DNA of 64,000 nt from Gordonia rubripertincta (GTDB lineage Bacteria > Actinomycetota > Actinomycetes > Mycobacteriales > Mycobacteriaceae). Of the stretch, positions 8,765 to 17,307 are shown piece after piece; positions within the stretch are counted from its first letter, which is position 1, and each line of letters opens with the position of its first letter. The translations under genes and the position numbers were made by a program. The notes beneath the pieces were generated by a model, which was not told the DNA's origin, made no database searches, and saw only the letters and a list, made by a program, of their open reading frames with translations. The DNA is taken from the NCBI RefSeq assembly GCF_038024875.1, contig NZ_CP136136.1, positions 3,100,001 to 3,164,000 on the forward strand. The letters run 5' to 3'.

Positions 8765-9682
8765 TCAGCCCCTCTTGGGGATCACGATAACCGGTGCCGT
8801 CGTCCACCGGAGGATGCGAGAGGCGGTGCTGCCGAGGAAGACCCGGTTGGGCGATCCGAGGTGACCGGAACCGATGGCGACGATGTCGTTGGTGTCCCAG
8901 GGAAGATTGGCCAGCGCCTCGTCGAGCGTGGTGCCGTCGGCGACGAGGACGTCGACCTCGAGTTCGGGTTTCACCTCGGAGCGTGTCTTCTCGAGGAGTT
9001 CTCGCGCGACGGCGATCTGCGCGGTTCGCACCTCCCTCGACCCGTCGTCGTCGAAGGGGGATTCGAGAGAGACCAGCGAGAGCAGCCGGATGTCGAGTTT
9101 CGCCCGTTCGGCGAGCTTCTCGGCGAACGGGAGCGGATTGTCGGCTCCGGGTTTGACCGGGACGGCAACGGTCACCATGTCGAGGACCGCGTCGACCCGA
9201 TCCGCATAACCGCGCGGTGCCAACGCGACCGGAACAGGTGAGGAGTGGACGAGTTCGTTGCTGACGGTGCCGAGGGTGTGGCGACTCAACAGCCCGTCGC
9301 CCGTGCCGCCGACGACGATCATCGTGGCCCCGGTGTCGATCGCGTGGGAGGTGAGCCCTTCGGCGAAGGACTCGTTGACCGTGACAACGGTGCGATAGGA
9401 GAAGCCGGCGGGGATCAGCGCGGCACCCTCGCTGAGCCAGTCGGCGGCCTGCGCCTCGATGCGCTGCTGATACTGGGCGAGCCCGGGCTGGCCGTCGTAG
9501 GGCGTCGGGCGCACCACACACACCAGGTCGATGGTCGCGCCGGTGACACGGGCGAGCGCCACGGCGAGGACGACCCCGTCGGCGCCCGAGGGGGTCGCGA
9601 GGTATCCGACGGTGAGCCGGGGAGTGGCCGGGTCGGCGGGCGTCTCTGCGTCAGCGCGGGTCGCTGTGGTCTCAGTAGACAT
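8765..9682 (-). CDS. Universal stress protein with two UspA domains
   Basis: A 305-residue tandem UspA protein. Domain 1 spans roughly residues 20-165 and domain 2 roughly 165-305. Each ends in the ATP-binding signature G-x2-G-x9-G-S/T: GGTGDGLLSRHTLGT in the first half and GSGHLGSPNRVFLGS in the second, so ATP binding is probably retained in both. The start overlaps the end of the APC permease gene by 11 bases, so permease and stress protein are coupled. Universal stress proteins paired with transporters may gate or stabilise them under energy stress; that role here is inference. The gene converges with the FAD oxidase. Confidence 0.9.
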   Translation of the reverse strand: MSTETTATRADAETPADPATPRLTVGYLATPSGADGVVLAVALARVTGATIDLVCVVRPTPYDGQPGLAQYQQRIEAQAADWLSEGAALIPAGFSYRTVVTVNESFAEGLTSHAIDTGATMIVVGGTGDGLLSRHTLGTVSNELVHSSPVPVALAPRGYADRVDAVLDMVTVAVPVKPGADNPLPFAEKLAERAKLDIRLLSLVSLESPFDDDGSREVRTAQIAVARELLEKTRSEVKPELEVDVLVADGTTLDEALANLPWDTNDIVAIGSGHLGSPNRVFLGSTASRILRWTTAPVIVIPKRG

Positions 9683-11210
9683 CGGGAACCTTCACCTCGG
9701 TGGTCGCGGTCAGTGTCTTGCCCCGGAAGAAGTCGCTGTTGTGAGTGAAACAGGCGAGCATCAGGGGAATTCCGAGAACCAGCATGCCCACTCCGAGGAC
9801 GAAGACGCCACCGATCCCGCCGACCGAGGTGGCGCCGTAGTCCGGCGAGATCATGTCGATCGCCGAACGGATGAAGGCCGCCGTCATGGCGAGGCCGCCG
9901 AGGAATGGGAAGAGACCGCGCAGGAAGAAGTTCCGTGCGGACGCGAGCAGGGTCGAGCGGAAGTACCAGACGCAGGCGAAGGCGGTGATCCCGTAGTAGA
10001 AGGCGACCGCGAGCCCGAGCGACGAGATCGAGTCGGCGAGGGTGTCCTGGCTGAGCAGGGACAGGACCAGGTAGAAGGTGAGGGCCGCGGCACCCATGAC
10101 GCCGGTGCCGAAGGCGGGGGTCATGTAGCGCGGGTGGATCGAGGCGAACTTCTCGGGCAGCGCCTTGTAGACGGCCATCGAGAGGCTGCCGCGGGCGGTG
10201 GGCAGAATCGTGGACTGGGTCGAGGACAGCGCTGAGACGCAGACCGTCAACAGCAGCGCCGACGACATGATCGCGCCGGCCACCGGCTCGCCCAGGATCG
10301 TCAGGACGTCCTCGTCGTTCGCGTCGTTCCCGAGCCCGATCCCGGTGTCGCCGAACCCGGCGAACGACTGGACCGCGTAGGCGACCAGCACATAGGTGGC
10401 GACCAGGATCACGCACGTGAGAAGGGCGGCTCGGCCCGGGGTCTTGTCCGGGTCCTTGGTCTCTTCGCTGATCGCCAGGCACGCATCCCAGCCCCAGTAG
10501 ATGAAGATGCACAGGATGATCGCCGCAGCGATCTGTGACTGGTCGAGACCACTGGGCCACAACCAGGACCACTCCGGTGTGACCGCCTGATCGCCCGCCC
10601 GGCCGGTACCTACCTTCACCAGCGCGATCACGCTCGCGATGATGAGCACGGCGAACTGGATGAACATCAGGATCGCCTGCATGCGTTCGCTGATGACGAT
10701 GCCGCGGATGCTGATCCAGGTCATGGCGATGATGAAGAAGCTGCCGAGCAGGATCTTCGCCAACAGGCTGTCCGCCAGGCCGTGGAGGCCGAGGAACTTG
10801 AACAGGTACAGCGCGGCGATCTCGGAGACGTTGGCGAGCACGATGATCGCCGACACCGCCAGGCCCCACCCGCCGATCCAACCGATCCACGGGCCGAAAG
10901 CCTTTGTGCCCCAGGTGAACGTGGTGCCACAGTCGGGCGTATCGCGAGACAGTTCACGATAGGCGAAGGCCACGAGCAACATCGGGATGAAGGCGAGGAC
11001 GAACATCGCCGGGGCCTTGGCGCCGACGCTGTCGACCACGAAACCGAGGGTGGCGGCGAGGCTGTAAGCCGGTGCGACGGCGGACAAACCGATGACGACG
11101 TTGCCCATCAGCCCGATCGAACCGAGCCGTAAGCCCTTGTTGCCGGGATCGCCCAGAAGACCGGCCTTGCCGCTGGCTCCGACCGCTCCGGCCTCGATGC
11201 GCTCCGCCAT
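9672..11210 (-). CDS. APC-family amino acid/polyamine permease
   Basis: A 512-residue membrane transporter starting at ATG 11210, preceded by GGAGAA. About 12 hydrophobic helices are visible. Early segments include LMGNVVIGLSAVAPAYSLAA, which resembles the first APC helix with its unwound substrate-binding turn. A conserved cytoplasmic stretch, DACLAISEETKDPDKTPGRA, corresponds to the typical EEAxxPxRxxP region of the APC superfamily. It probably imports the amine or amino acid handled by the adjacent oxidase, aldehyde dehydrogenase and aminotransferase. The universal stress protein gene follows with an overlap. Substrate specificity cannot be read from sequence. Confidence 0.9.
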   Translation of the reverse strand: MAERIEAGAVGASGKAGLLGDPGNKGLRLGSIGLMGNVVIGLSAVAPAYSLAATLGFVVDSVGAKAPAMFVLAFIPMLLVAFAYRELSRDTPDCGTTFTWGTKAFGPWIGWIGGWGLAVSAIIVLANVSEIAALYLFKFLGLHGLADSLLAKILLGSFFIIAMTWISIRGIVISERMQAILMFIQFAVLIIASVIALVKVGTGRAGDQAVTPEWSWLWPSGLDQSQIAAAIILCIFIYWGWDACLAISEETKDPDKTPGRAALLTCVILVATYVLVAYAVQSFAGFGDTGIGLGNDANDEDVLTILGEPVAGAIMSSALLLTVCVSALSSTQSTILPTARGSLSMAVYKALPEKFASIHPRYMTPAFGTGVMGAAALTFYLVLSLLSQDTLADSISSLGLAVAFYYGITAFACVWYFRSTLLASARNFFLRGLFPFLGGLAMTAAFIRSAIDMISPDYGATSVGGIGGVFVLGVGMLVLGIPLMLACFTHNSDFFRGKTLTATTEVKVPDVY

Positions 11211-11294
11211 GGTGGTTCTCCGCTCACATGATGACGATCGAGAGACAGAGTACGATTCTGCTCCCGATTCCTCCCTGCAAGTTGGAAACTCGGC

Positions 11295-11717
11295 TCAATT
11301 GCGTGCTCGACACCTGCTCGTCGGCTCGTGCCCACGAGCGGTGTCCTCGGCGACGAGTGTGGACTCGACCCAGATCTGACACCTGGAAAAGCCTCCGCCG
11401 GACTGGAATAGCGCGTCCAGTGGTTCGCCTGGCGAGTTCTTCGTGTAGACCAGGGATGCCGACCACAGCTTCGTGTGCCCGTCCCGATGGGCGAGGGGCA
11501 CGTCGCCCTGGGTCCGGAGGCGGCCGGCCGCGTCGAACCACACGGCGGCGCCGTTGTGCTGCCGGTCCGAGGTGAGGGTGATCGTGATCCGGTGGGACCC
11601 GCGGTCAGGGTCCGCGCCGGGCGCCGGTGCCGCCGTGGCGGGCGAGAACACCGCCACGCACAGGGCGGTGCTGGTCAAGAGGGTGAGAAGTAGGCGGACG
11701 TACAGGACTCGGACCAC
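11295..11717 (-). CDS. Small secreted protein with an MmpS-like C-terminal pattern
   Basis: A 140-residue protein. I prefer GTG 11717 (VVRVLYVRLLLTLL), which has GGAG about 9 bases upstream, over the longer frame to 11771. Residues 1-30 form a signal peptide or single anchor ending at ATAAPAPGAD. The rest is a compact domain: RITITLTSD, DVPLAHRDGHTKLWSASLVY, then RCQIWVESTLVAEDTARG and a final cysteine in TSRCRARN. The paired cysteines and the CxIxVxxxxVAEDxARG pattern resemble the periplasmic domain of MmpS lipid-transport accessory proteins. No MmpL partner is nearby. The role is unknown, and the resemblance comes from memory of the family. Confidence 0.7.
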   Translation of the reverse strand: MVRVLYVRLLLTLLTSTALCVAVFSPATAAPAPGADPDRGSHRITITLTSDRQHNGAAVWFDAAGRLRTQGDVPLAHRDGHTKLWSASLVYTKNSPGEPLDALFQSGGGFSRCQIWVESTLVAEDTARGHEPTSRCRARN

Positions 11718-11787
11718 GTGGACGCTCCGTTCGGCGGGTTGGCTGGGTCCTTCTTGGACGCAGTCGGGCACCGATCGGTTCCCGGTT

Positions 11788-12951
11788 TTACCAGACCAGC
11801 GTCAGTTCACCAGTCGTGGTCTGCCGGAATTCCGTTGTGGCGTCGAGCAACCGGGCGACCGCCAGACGGCCCTGCAGGCGGGCCAGGCCGGCTCCCACGC
11901 ACAGGTGCAGGCCTTTGCCGAACGCCAGATGCGAGCCGTGCCCGGACCGGGCGGCGGCGCGGTCGAGGTCGACGGTCGGTGCGGCGTCGAAGTGCTCGGG
12001 GTCGCGGTTGGCCACGCGCCACATGAGGTAGACGTGGGAGCCGGCGGGGAGGTGGGTGTCGCCGACTGTGGTGTCGGCGACGACGTGCCGGAAGTGACCG
12101 CGGAACGGGGATTCCAGGCGAAGGGTCTCCTCGACGAACACCGGGATGAGGTCGGGCTCGCGGCGTAACCGTGCGGCGACCTCGGGGTGTTGCGCCAGAA
12201 TCCGGACGGCATCGGTCAGCAGGCTGACGGTCGAATCGGACCCCGCGGCGACGAGTTGCAGGAGGATCATCACCGCCGCCGGGTGATCCAGGTCGTTCCG
12301 GGCCGCGGCCGACGCGATCTCGGCGAGCACCCCTCGTCCGGGCGCGCCCGCCTGTTCGTTCCGCAGCGCCGAGTCCAGCGCTTCGTCGAGATAGGCGGTG
12401 AGTTCGGCGACCGCCGTCGTCGCGGTGGTGAGCTGGTCGGGGGTGATGACACCGTCGATCAGCACGTTGGTGGCACCCGCCCACCGGGCCAGATCGTCGA
12501 TGTCCTTGTGCGGGAGGCCGAGTAACTCGGTGACCACGGTGATCGGAACTCGTTGTGCGACGGCGGTTGTCCAGTCGATGGTGTCGTCGTCGACTCCCTC
12601 GGACCAGGCGGTGTCGACGACCTCGGCGACATAGGGTTCCAGGGCGCGGATGCGCGCGGGTGTCAGTGACGGCATGACCAGCGACCGGTGGAGCCGGTGG
12701 CGCGGGCCGTCGGCCGTGGCCAGCACGTGCATCGCGTCGCCGAGTCCGGCGACCGGGAACTCCGACACCGACCCGTCGTCGTGGCAGACCATCGTGGCGG
12801 TCAGGTTCGACGAGAAGTCCTCGGGTCGTCGCACCACGTCGGCGATGAGATCCCAGGAGCCGACGGTGAAGAACGGGGAGTCGCCGATCTGCTGCACCGG
12901 CGACCCGGTGTGAAAACGCGACAGGAAGGCGGGGTCGTCGAGTGCGAGCAT
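11788..12951 (-). CDS. Cytochrome P450
   Basis: A 387-residue soluble P450 mono-oxygenase. The heme-ligand loop is FGKGLHLCVGAGLARLQGRL, with Cys as the axial thiolate. The K-helix ExxR is in EETLRLESPFR, and the I-helix oxygen-activation segment is LVAAGSDSTVSLL, with Ser where many P450s have the acid-Thr pair's neighbour. The order of motifs and length are normal for bacterial class I enzymes, though the N-terminus is short. Ferredoxin and ferredoxin reductase genes are not adjacent, so electrons must come from elsewhere. It is divergent from a TetR regulator whose upstream palindrome probably controls it. Substrate is unknown. Confidence 0.93.
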   Translation of the reverse strand: MLALDDPAFLSRFHTGSPVQQIGDSPFFTVGSWDLIADVVRRPEDFSSNLTATMVCHDDGSVSEFPVAGLGDAMHVLATADGPRHRLHRSLVMPSLTPARIRALEPYVAEVVDTAWSEGVDDDTIDWTTAVAQRVPITVVTELLGLPHKDIDDLARWAGATNVLIDGVITPDQLTTATTAVAELTAYLDEALDSALRNEQAGAPGRGVLAEIASAAARNDLDHPAAVMILLQLVAAGSDSTVSLLTDAVRILAQHPEVAARLRREPDLIPVFVEETLRLESPFRGHFRHVVADTTVGDTHLPAGSHVYLMWRVANRDPEHFDAAPTVDLDRAAARSGHGSHLAFGKGLHLCVGAGLARLQGRLAVARLLDATTEFRQTTTGELTLVW

Positions 12952-13089
12952 GTCCCCAGCGTCGCCGACGGGCGCGGCGGGGACAATGGATCCCGTCGAA
13001 GTCGATACGAGCGAATGGCGAACTCCGCTATCGAGGTCTCACTAATGCATCCTGACCTGGATGAAAACGACCATACGGGGCCGGGTCCT

Positions 13090-13104
13090 GTCTCATGATG
13101 AGAC
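13090..13104. promoter_or_regulatory. GTCTCATGATGAGAC palindrome, likely TetR operator
   Basis: A perfect 7-bp inverted repeat with one central base lies 19 bases upstream of the TetR start and in the shared gap with the divergent P450 gene. A related half-site, GGTCTCACTAATG, occurs about 50 bases to the left, nearer the P450. TetR proteins commonly bind such 15-17 bp palindromes in the region between themselves and a divergent target. Confidence 0.6.
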
Positions 13105-13123
13105 CTACGACGGAAGGGCGTGC

Positions 13124-13678
13124 ATGGCGGACTGGCTCGTGGGTGGCGATCGGGGCGACGTGGCCCGGAGGAGGCTCGTCTCGCAGGCTGCGGCGCTCAT
13201 CGCCTCGCGTGGACTCGATGCCTTCAGCATCGACGAACTGGCCGCTCGAGCGCACTGTTCACGGGCGACGATCTACCGTCACGCCGGCGGTCGTGCCCAG
13301 CTGATCGAGGCGGTGTTGTCGACGACCGCCGCCCCGGTCCTGGAGTCGATCCGCGCGGAAGCGGTCGGCACGGCGGGGGAGGAGCGCGCACGGATCGCGA
13401 TCACCGCGGCGGTCGGCGCCCTGCGCGCGGACCGGGTGATCCGCCAGTTCCTCCGGCCGGGAAGCCTCATCGCGACGACACCGACCGTGCTCGCCTCGCC
13501 GACCGTGCTCGCCGTGGCCGCGGATCTGATCGGCATCGACCCTGACGACACCGTCGCCGCACGGTTCGCGATCCGGTCCGTCCTGACCATGCTGCTCTGG
13601 CCGGCAGCCCCCGAGGAAGAAGCGGCACTGGTGGACTCGATCATCTCGGGGATCTTCCGCCGCGGGGCGCCTGCCTGA
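13124..13678 (+). CDS. TetR/AcrR-family transcriptional regulator
   Basis: A 184-residue regulator. I chose ATG 13124 (MADWLVGGDRGDVARRRL), which has GGAAGGG six bases upstream; the longer frame would run through the operator palindrome. The helix-turn-helix lies at about residues 35-60: FSIDELAARAHCSRATIYRH, with the usual TetR YRHAGGRAQLI continuation. The C-terminal ligand domain is not similar to a named subfamily. It is divergent from the P450, so it most likely represses that gene and itself through GTCTCATGATGAGAC. The gene ends at a strong hairpin shared with the convergent sdh operon. Confidence 0.9.
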   Translation: MADWLVGGDRGDVARRRLVSQAAALIASRGLDAFSIDELAARAHCSRATIYRHAGGRAQLIEAVLSTTAAPVLESIRAEAVGTAGEERARIAITAAVGALRADRVIRQFLRPGSLIATTPTVLASPTVLAVAADLIGIDPDDTVAARFAIRSVLTMLLWPAAPEEEAALVDSIISGIFRRGAPA

Positions 13679-13680
13679 AA

Positions 13681-13716
13681 GCAACGGCCCGCACCGAAGT
13701 CGGTGCGGGCCGTTGC
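13681..13716. terminator. Strong bidirectional hairpin between tetR and sdhB
   Basis: GCAACGGCCCGCACC and its exact reverse complement GGTGCGGGCCGTTGC are separated by gaagtc; an extra G-C pair makes a 16-bp stem with a 4-base loop. It lies three bases after the tetR stop and 25 bases beyond the end of sdhB on the other strand. No T tract follows, which is usual for actinobacterial terminators. Confidence 0.8.
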
Positions 13717-13741
13717 CGGGCTGCAGAGAAAGCTGAATTGT

Positions 13742-14530
13742 CTAGCGCGAGAACATGAGTGCGCGCTTGACCTCCGAGATCGCCTGCGTGACCTGGATGC
13801 CCCGGGGGCATGCGTCGGTGCAGTTGAAGGTCGTGCGGCAGCGCCACACACCGTCGACGTCGTTGAGGATGTCGAGACGCTCGACGGCGCCCTCGTCACG
13901 GCTGTCGAAGATGAAGCGGTGCGCGTTGACGATCGCGGCCGGGCCGAAGTAGGAACCCTCGGTCCAGAACACCGGGCAGCTCGTGGTGCAGCACGCACAG
14001 AGGATGCACTTGGTGGTGTCGTCGAAGCGGGCGCGGTCGCTCTGGCTCTGGATGCGCTCACGGGTCGGCTCGTTGCCCGAGGTGATCAGGAACGGCTTGA
14101 TCGCGCGGTACGCGTCGAAGAACGGCTCCATGTTCACGACGAGATCCTTCTCCACCGGCAGGCCGCGGATCGGCTCGACGGTGATGGTGATCTCCTTGGA
14201 CTTGTCCTTGGGGAGCATGTCCTTCATGAGGAGCTTGCAGGCCAGGCGGTTGACGCCGTTGATGCGCATGGCGTCGGAACCGCACACGCCGTGTGCACAG
14301 CTGCGGCGGAACGTCAGGGTGCCGTCGAGGTAGCCCTTCACGTACAGCAGGAGGTTGAGCAACCGGTCGGTCGGCAGCGCCGGGACGCGGAAGCTCTCGA
14401 AGCCCTGGGCATCGGGATTCTCCGGGTTGAACCGGAAGATCTTCAGCGTGACCATGGTGGCCTCTTCGGGCACCGGGGGCAGCGGCGGCTCGTCGGAGGA
14501 GGGTGCGGGCTTGTCCAGAACAGATGTCAT
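13742..14530 (-). CDS. sdhB: Succinate dehydrogenase iron-sulfur subunit
   Basis: A 262-residue subunit that passes electrons from the flavoprotein SdhA to the quinone site through [2Fe-2S], [4Fe-4S] and [3Fe-4S] clusters. Cluster ligands are visible. SCAHGVCGSDAM, plus a later Cys in NRLACKLL, forms the plant-type [2Fe-2S] site, here with the third conserved position apparently Asp (CGSD). The ferredoxin-like motifs are CILCACCTTSCP and CTDACPRGI. The start ATG overlaps the TGA of sdhA by one base, so it is the last gene of a sdhCDAB operon read leftward. It ends before the strong hairpin at 13681. Function is clear from sequence and context. Confidence 0.97.
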   Translation of the reverse strand: MTSVLDKPAPSSDEPPLPPVPEEATMVTLKIFRFNPENPDAQGFESFRVPALPTDRLLNLLLYVKGYLDGTLTFRRSCAHGVCGSDAMRINGVNRLACKLLMKDMLPKDKSKEITITVEPIRGLPVEKDLVVNMEPFFDAYRAIKPFLITSGNEPTRERIQSQSDRARFDDTTKCILCACCTTSCPVFWTEGSYFGPAAIVNAHRFIFDSRDEGAVERLDILNDVDGVWRCRTTFNCTDACPRGIQVTQAISEVKRALMFSR

Positions 14531-16284
14531 CAGTACTTACGCTCCATCGGCTCGTAACGGGTCTGCACCACGGGCTTGTAGTCCAGCTCGATGTCCGAGA
14601 GAAGGTCGGTGCCCTTCTTGTAGGCCATGGTGTGACGCATGTAGTTCACGTCGTCGCGATCGGGGTAGTCCTCGCGGGCATGGCCGCCGCGCGATTCCTT
14701 GCGGTTGAGTGCTCCGACCACGGTGACCTCGGCCATCTCGAGCAGGAAACCCAGCTCGATGGCCTCGAGGAGGTCGCTGTTGAAACGCTTGCCCTTGTCG
14801 TGGACCTTGATGTGGGCGTAGCGCTCCTTTAGTGCGTGGATGTCGGTGAGGGCCTGCTTGAGGGTCTCCTCGGTCCGGAACACCGATGCGTTGGCGTCCA
14901 TCGACGCCTGCAGCTCGGTGCGGATGTCGGCGACGCGCTCGTGGCCGTGCTCCGAGAGGAGCAGGTCCAGCCAGCCGTCGACCATCTCGGTCGGCTGCTC
15001 CGGGAGCTCGGCGAAGTCGGCGTTGTTCGCGTACTCGGCGGCGGCGATGCCGGCGCGGCGTCCGAAGACGTTGATGTCGAGCAGCGAGTTGGTGCCGAGG
15101 CGGTTGGCGCCGTGCACCGACACGCAGGCACATTCACCGGCGGCGTACAGGCCGTGGACGACCTCGTCGTTGTTGCGCAGCACCTGACCGTTGATGTTGG
15201 TCGGGATGCCGCCCATGACGTAGTGGCAGGTCGGGAACACCGGCACGTACTCGGTGACCGGGTCGACGCCGAGGTAGGTGCGGGCGAACTCGGTGATGTC
15301 CGGCAGCTTCTCGTTGAGGACATCCTCGCCGAGGTGGGTCACGTCGATGTAGACGTAGTCCTTGTTCGGTCCGGCGCCGCGGCCCTCCAGCACCTCGAGA
15401 ACCATCGAGCGGGCGACGATGTCTCGGGGCGCGAGGTCCTTGATGGTGGGCGCGTAGCGCTCCATGAAGCGCTCGCCGTCGGCGTTGCGCAGGATGCCGC
15501 CCTCACCGCGAACGGCCTCCGAGATGAGGATGCCGAGACCGGCCAGGCCCGTCGGATGGAACTGGTGGAACTCCATGTCCTCGAGCGGCAGGCCCTTGCG
15601 GAAGACGATGCCCATGCCGTCACCGGTGAGGGTGTGGGCGTTGGACGTCGTCTTGTACATGCGGCCCGAGCCGCCGGTCGCGAAGACGATCGACTTGGCG
15701 TGGAAGACGTGGATCTCACCGGTGGCGAGCTCGTAGGCGACGACGCCGGTGGCGACCTGCTCGCCGTCCTCGTTCTCGGTGAGGCAGATGTCGAGTGCGT
15801 AGAACTCGTTGAAGAACTCGACGTCGTGCTTGACGCAGTTCTGGTACAGGGTCTGCAGGATCATGTGACCGGTGCGGTCGGCGGCGTAGCAGGCGCGGCG
15901 GACGGGCGACTTGCCGTGGTCGCGGGTGTGCCCGCCGAAGCGACGCTGGTCGATCTTGCCCTCGGGTGTCCGGTTGAACGGGAGACCCATCTTCTCCAGA
16001 TCGAGCACCGCGTCGATGGCCTCCTTGGCCATGATCTCGACGGCGTCCTGATCGGCGAGGTAGTCACCACCCTTGACGGTGTCGAAGGTGTGCCACTCCC
16101 AGTTGTCCTCCTCGACGTTGGCCAGCGCGGCGCACATGCCGCCCTGAGCCGCGCCGGTGTGGCTACGGGTTGGGTAGAGCTTGGTCAGAACCGCGGTGCG
16201 GGCACGCGGTGCGGCTTCGATCGCCGCGCGCATCCCGGCGCCGCCGGCGCCCACGATGACGACGTCATAGCGGTGTTCCTGCAT
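14530..16284 (-). CDS. sdhA: Succinate dehydrogenase flavoprotein subunit
   Basis: A 584-residue flavoprotein that oxidises succinate to fumarate. The start is ATG 16284 (MQEHRYDVVIVGAGGAGMRA), preceded by AAAGGAGA at ideal spacing; the reading frame stays open further upstream, but that is not coding. The FAD-binding Rossmann motif is at the N-terminus. The histidine for covalent FAD attachment is in RSHTGAAQGGMCAALANV. The active-site motif is EFHQFHPTGLAGLG, and the conserved substrate Arg/His region HGANRLGTNSLLD lies near residue 390. It sits between sdhD and sdhB. The C-terminus has the usual basic capping domain ending RYEPMERKY. Confidence 0.97.
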   Translation of the reverse strand: MQEHRYDVVIVGAGGAGMRAAIEAAPRARTAVLTKLYPTRSHTGAAQGGMCAALANVEEDNWEWHTFDTVKGGDYLADQDAVEIMAKEAIDAVLDLEKMGLPFNRTPEGKIDQRRFGGHTRDHGKSPVRRACYAADRTGHMILQTLYQNCVKHDVEFFNEFYALDICLTENEDGEQVATGVVAYELATGEIHVFHAKSIVFATGGSGRMYKTTSNAHTLTGDGMGIVFRKGLPLEDMEFHQFHPTGLAGLGILISEAVRGEGGILRNADGERFMERYAPTIKDLAPRDIVARSMVLEVLEGRGAGPNKDYVYIDVTHLGEDVLNEKLPDITEFARTYLGVDPVTEYVPVFPTCHYVMGGIPTNINGQVLRNNDEVVHGLYAAGECACVSVHGANRLGTNSLLDINVFGRRAGIAAAEYANNADFAELPEQPTEMVDGWLDLLLSEHGHERVADIRTELQASMDANASVFRTEETLKQALTDIHALKERYAHIKVHDKGKRFNSDLLEAIELGFLLEMAEVTVVGALNRKESRGGHAREDYPDRDDVNYMRHTMAYKKGTDLLSDIELDYKPVVQTRYEPMERKY

Positions 16285-16298
16285 GTTGATGGTCTCCT

Positions 16299-16754
16299 TT
16301 AGCCGACGCTGTTGACGTCGAAGGTGAGGATCGCGTAGGTGCCCAGCACCAGGGTCAGGATCATCGACACGGCCAGCAGCACATTCAGCCAGAAGCGGGT
16401 CGAGTCCTTGCGCGAGTAGTCGGCGATGACGGTGCGCACGCCGTTGCCGCCGTGCAGCTGGGCTAGCCAGAGCATGGTCAGGTCCCAGATCTGCCAGCCG
16501 GGCGAGCTCCAGCGTGCGGCGACGAACGAGGCGTCGATCCGGTGCACGCCGCCGTCCCAGGCGAGCATGATGAACATGTGGCCGATCGTCAGGAAGACGA
16601 GTATCAGGCCGGAGAAGCGCATGAACATCCATGCGTTCTTCTCGAAGTTGCCGCCCTTGGGCTTACGCGGGGAGCGGGGGTTGTCCAGGCTGGCCGGACG
16701 GTCGTGTTCCTTGCCGAGGGTCTTCGCGACACCGGTGGCTTCCGAGGTGGTCAT
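16299..16754 (-). CDS. sdhD: Succinate dehydrogenase membrane anchor subunit
   Basis: A 151-residue membrane anchor with three hydrophobic helices: FSGLILVFLTIGHMFIML, then a weaker segment around WDLTMLWLAQLHG, and LNVLLAVSMILTLVLGTYAI. A basic N-terminal extension (RSPRKPKGGNFEKNAW) precedes them. Histidines in the first helix (GHMFIM) and in AQLHGGNGVRTVI are candidates for heme or quinone contact. It lies between sdhC and sdhA with 12- and 14-base gaps, which fixes its identity more than sequence alone does, because these anchors diverge fast. Confidence 0.93.
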   Translation of the reverse strand: MTTSEATGVAKTLGKEHDRPASLDNPRSPRKPKGGNFEKNAWMFMRFSGLILVFLTIGHMFIMLAWDGGVHRIDASFVAARWSSPGWQIWDLTMLWLAQLHGGNGVRTVIADYSRKDSTRFWLNVLLAVSMILTLVLGTYAILTFDVNSVG

Positions 16755-16766
16755 CTCTGGTGTCTC

Positions 16767-17171
16767 CTACAGGTGGCTGAACATGATCTGCAGCAGGCGG
16801 ATGGCGCCGGCGCCGAACACGACGACGAACAGGGTCATCGCGACCCACAGCATCTGACGCTGGTACTTGGGGCCCTTGGACCAGAAGTCCACCAGGATCA
16901 GGCGAACGCCGTTGAAGGCGTGGAACAGGACGCAGGCGACCAGGGCGATCTCCATGAGACCGATGATCGGGGTCTTGTAGGTTTCGATGATCTCGTCGTA
17001 CTGGTTGGGATCGACGCGGATGACCGCGGTGTCCAACACGTGTACGAACAAGAAGAAGAAAATGGTGACGCCTGTGATGCGGTGCAGAACCCAGGACCAC
17101 ATGCCCGGGTCGCCGCGGTACAGAGAACGTCGACGCACCGGGTCAGGTGCGACTTCGGTCGAGGTGCTCAT
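16767..17171 (-). CDS. sdhC: Succinate dehydrogenase cytochrome b556 subunit
   Basis: A 134-residue anchor that carries heme b and helps form the quinone site. I place the start at ATG 17171 (MSTSTEVAPDPVRRRSL); the frame remains open further upstream but runs through the promoter. Conserved SdhC features are SWVLHRITGVTIFFFLFVH in helix 1 and LFHAFNGVRLILVDF in helix 2, whose HxxNGxR pattern supplies the axial heme histidine. A third helix (LWVAMTLFVVVFGAGAI) closes the subunit. It is the first gene of the operon, with a leader of about 130 bases and a promoter that overlaps an iron-box-like sequence. Confidence 0.95.
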   Translation of the reverse strand: MSTSTEVAPDPVRRRSLYRGDPGMWSWVLHRITGVTIFFFLFVHVLDTAVIRVDPNQYDEIIETYKTPIIGLMEIALVACVLFHAFNGVRLILVDFWSKGPKYQRQMLWVAMTLFVVVFGAGAIRLLQIMFSHL

Positions 17172-17307
17172 CGGAAAAGTGGCCTCCAACATCGTCGATG
17201 GACGCGTCGAATCGGCATGCTCCGACTCGACCATGGACCCATGACAAGAGACTCTAAACCCATGCCCATTCCGGTGATAAATTGCCCGAACCGATTTGAG
17301 GCACAAG

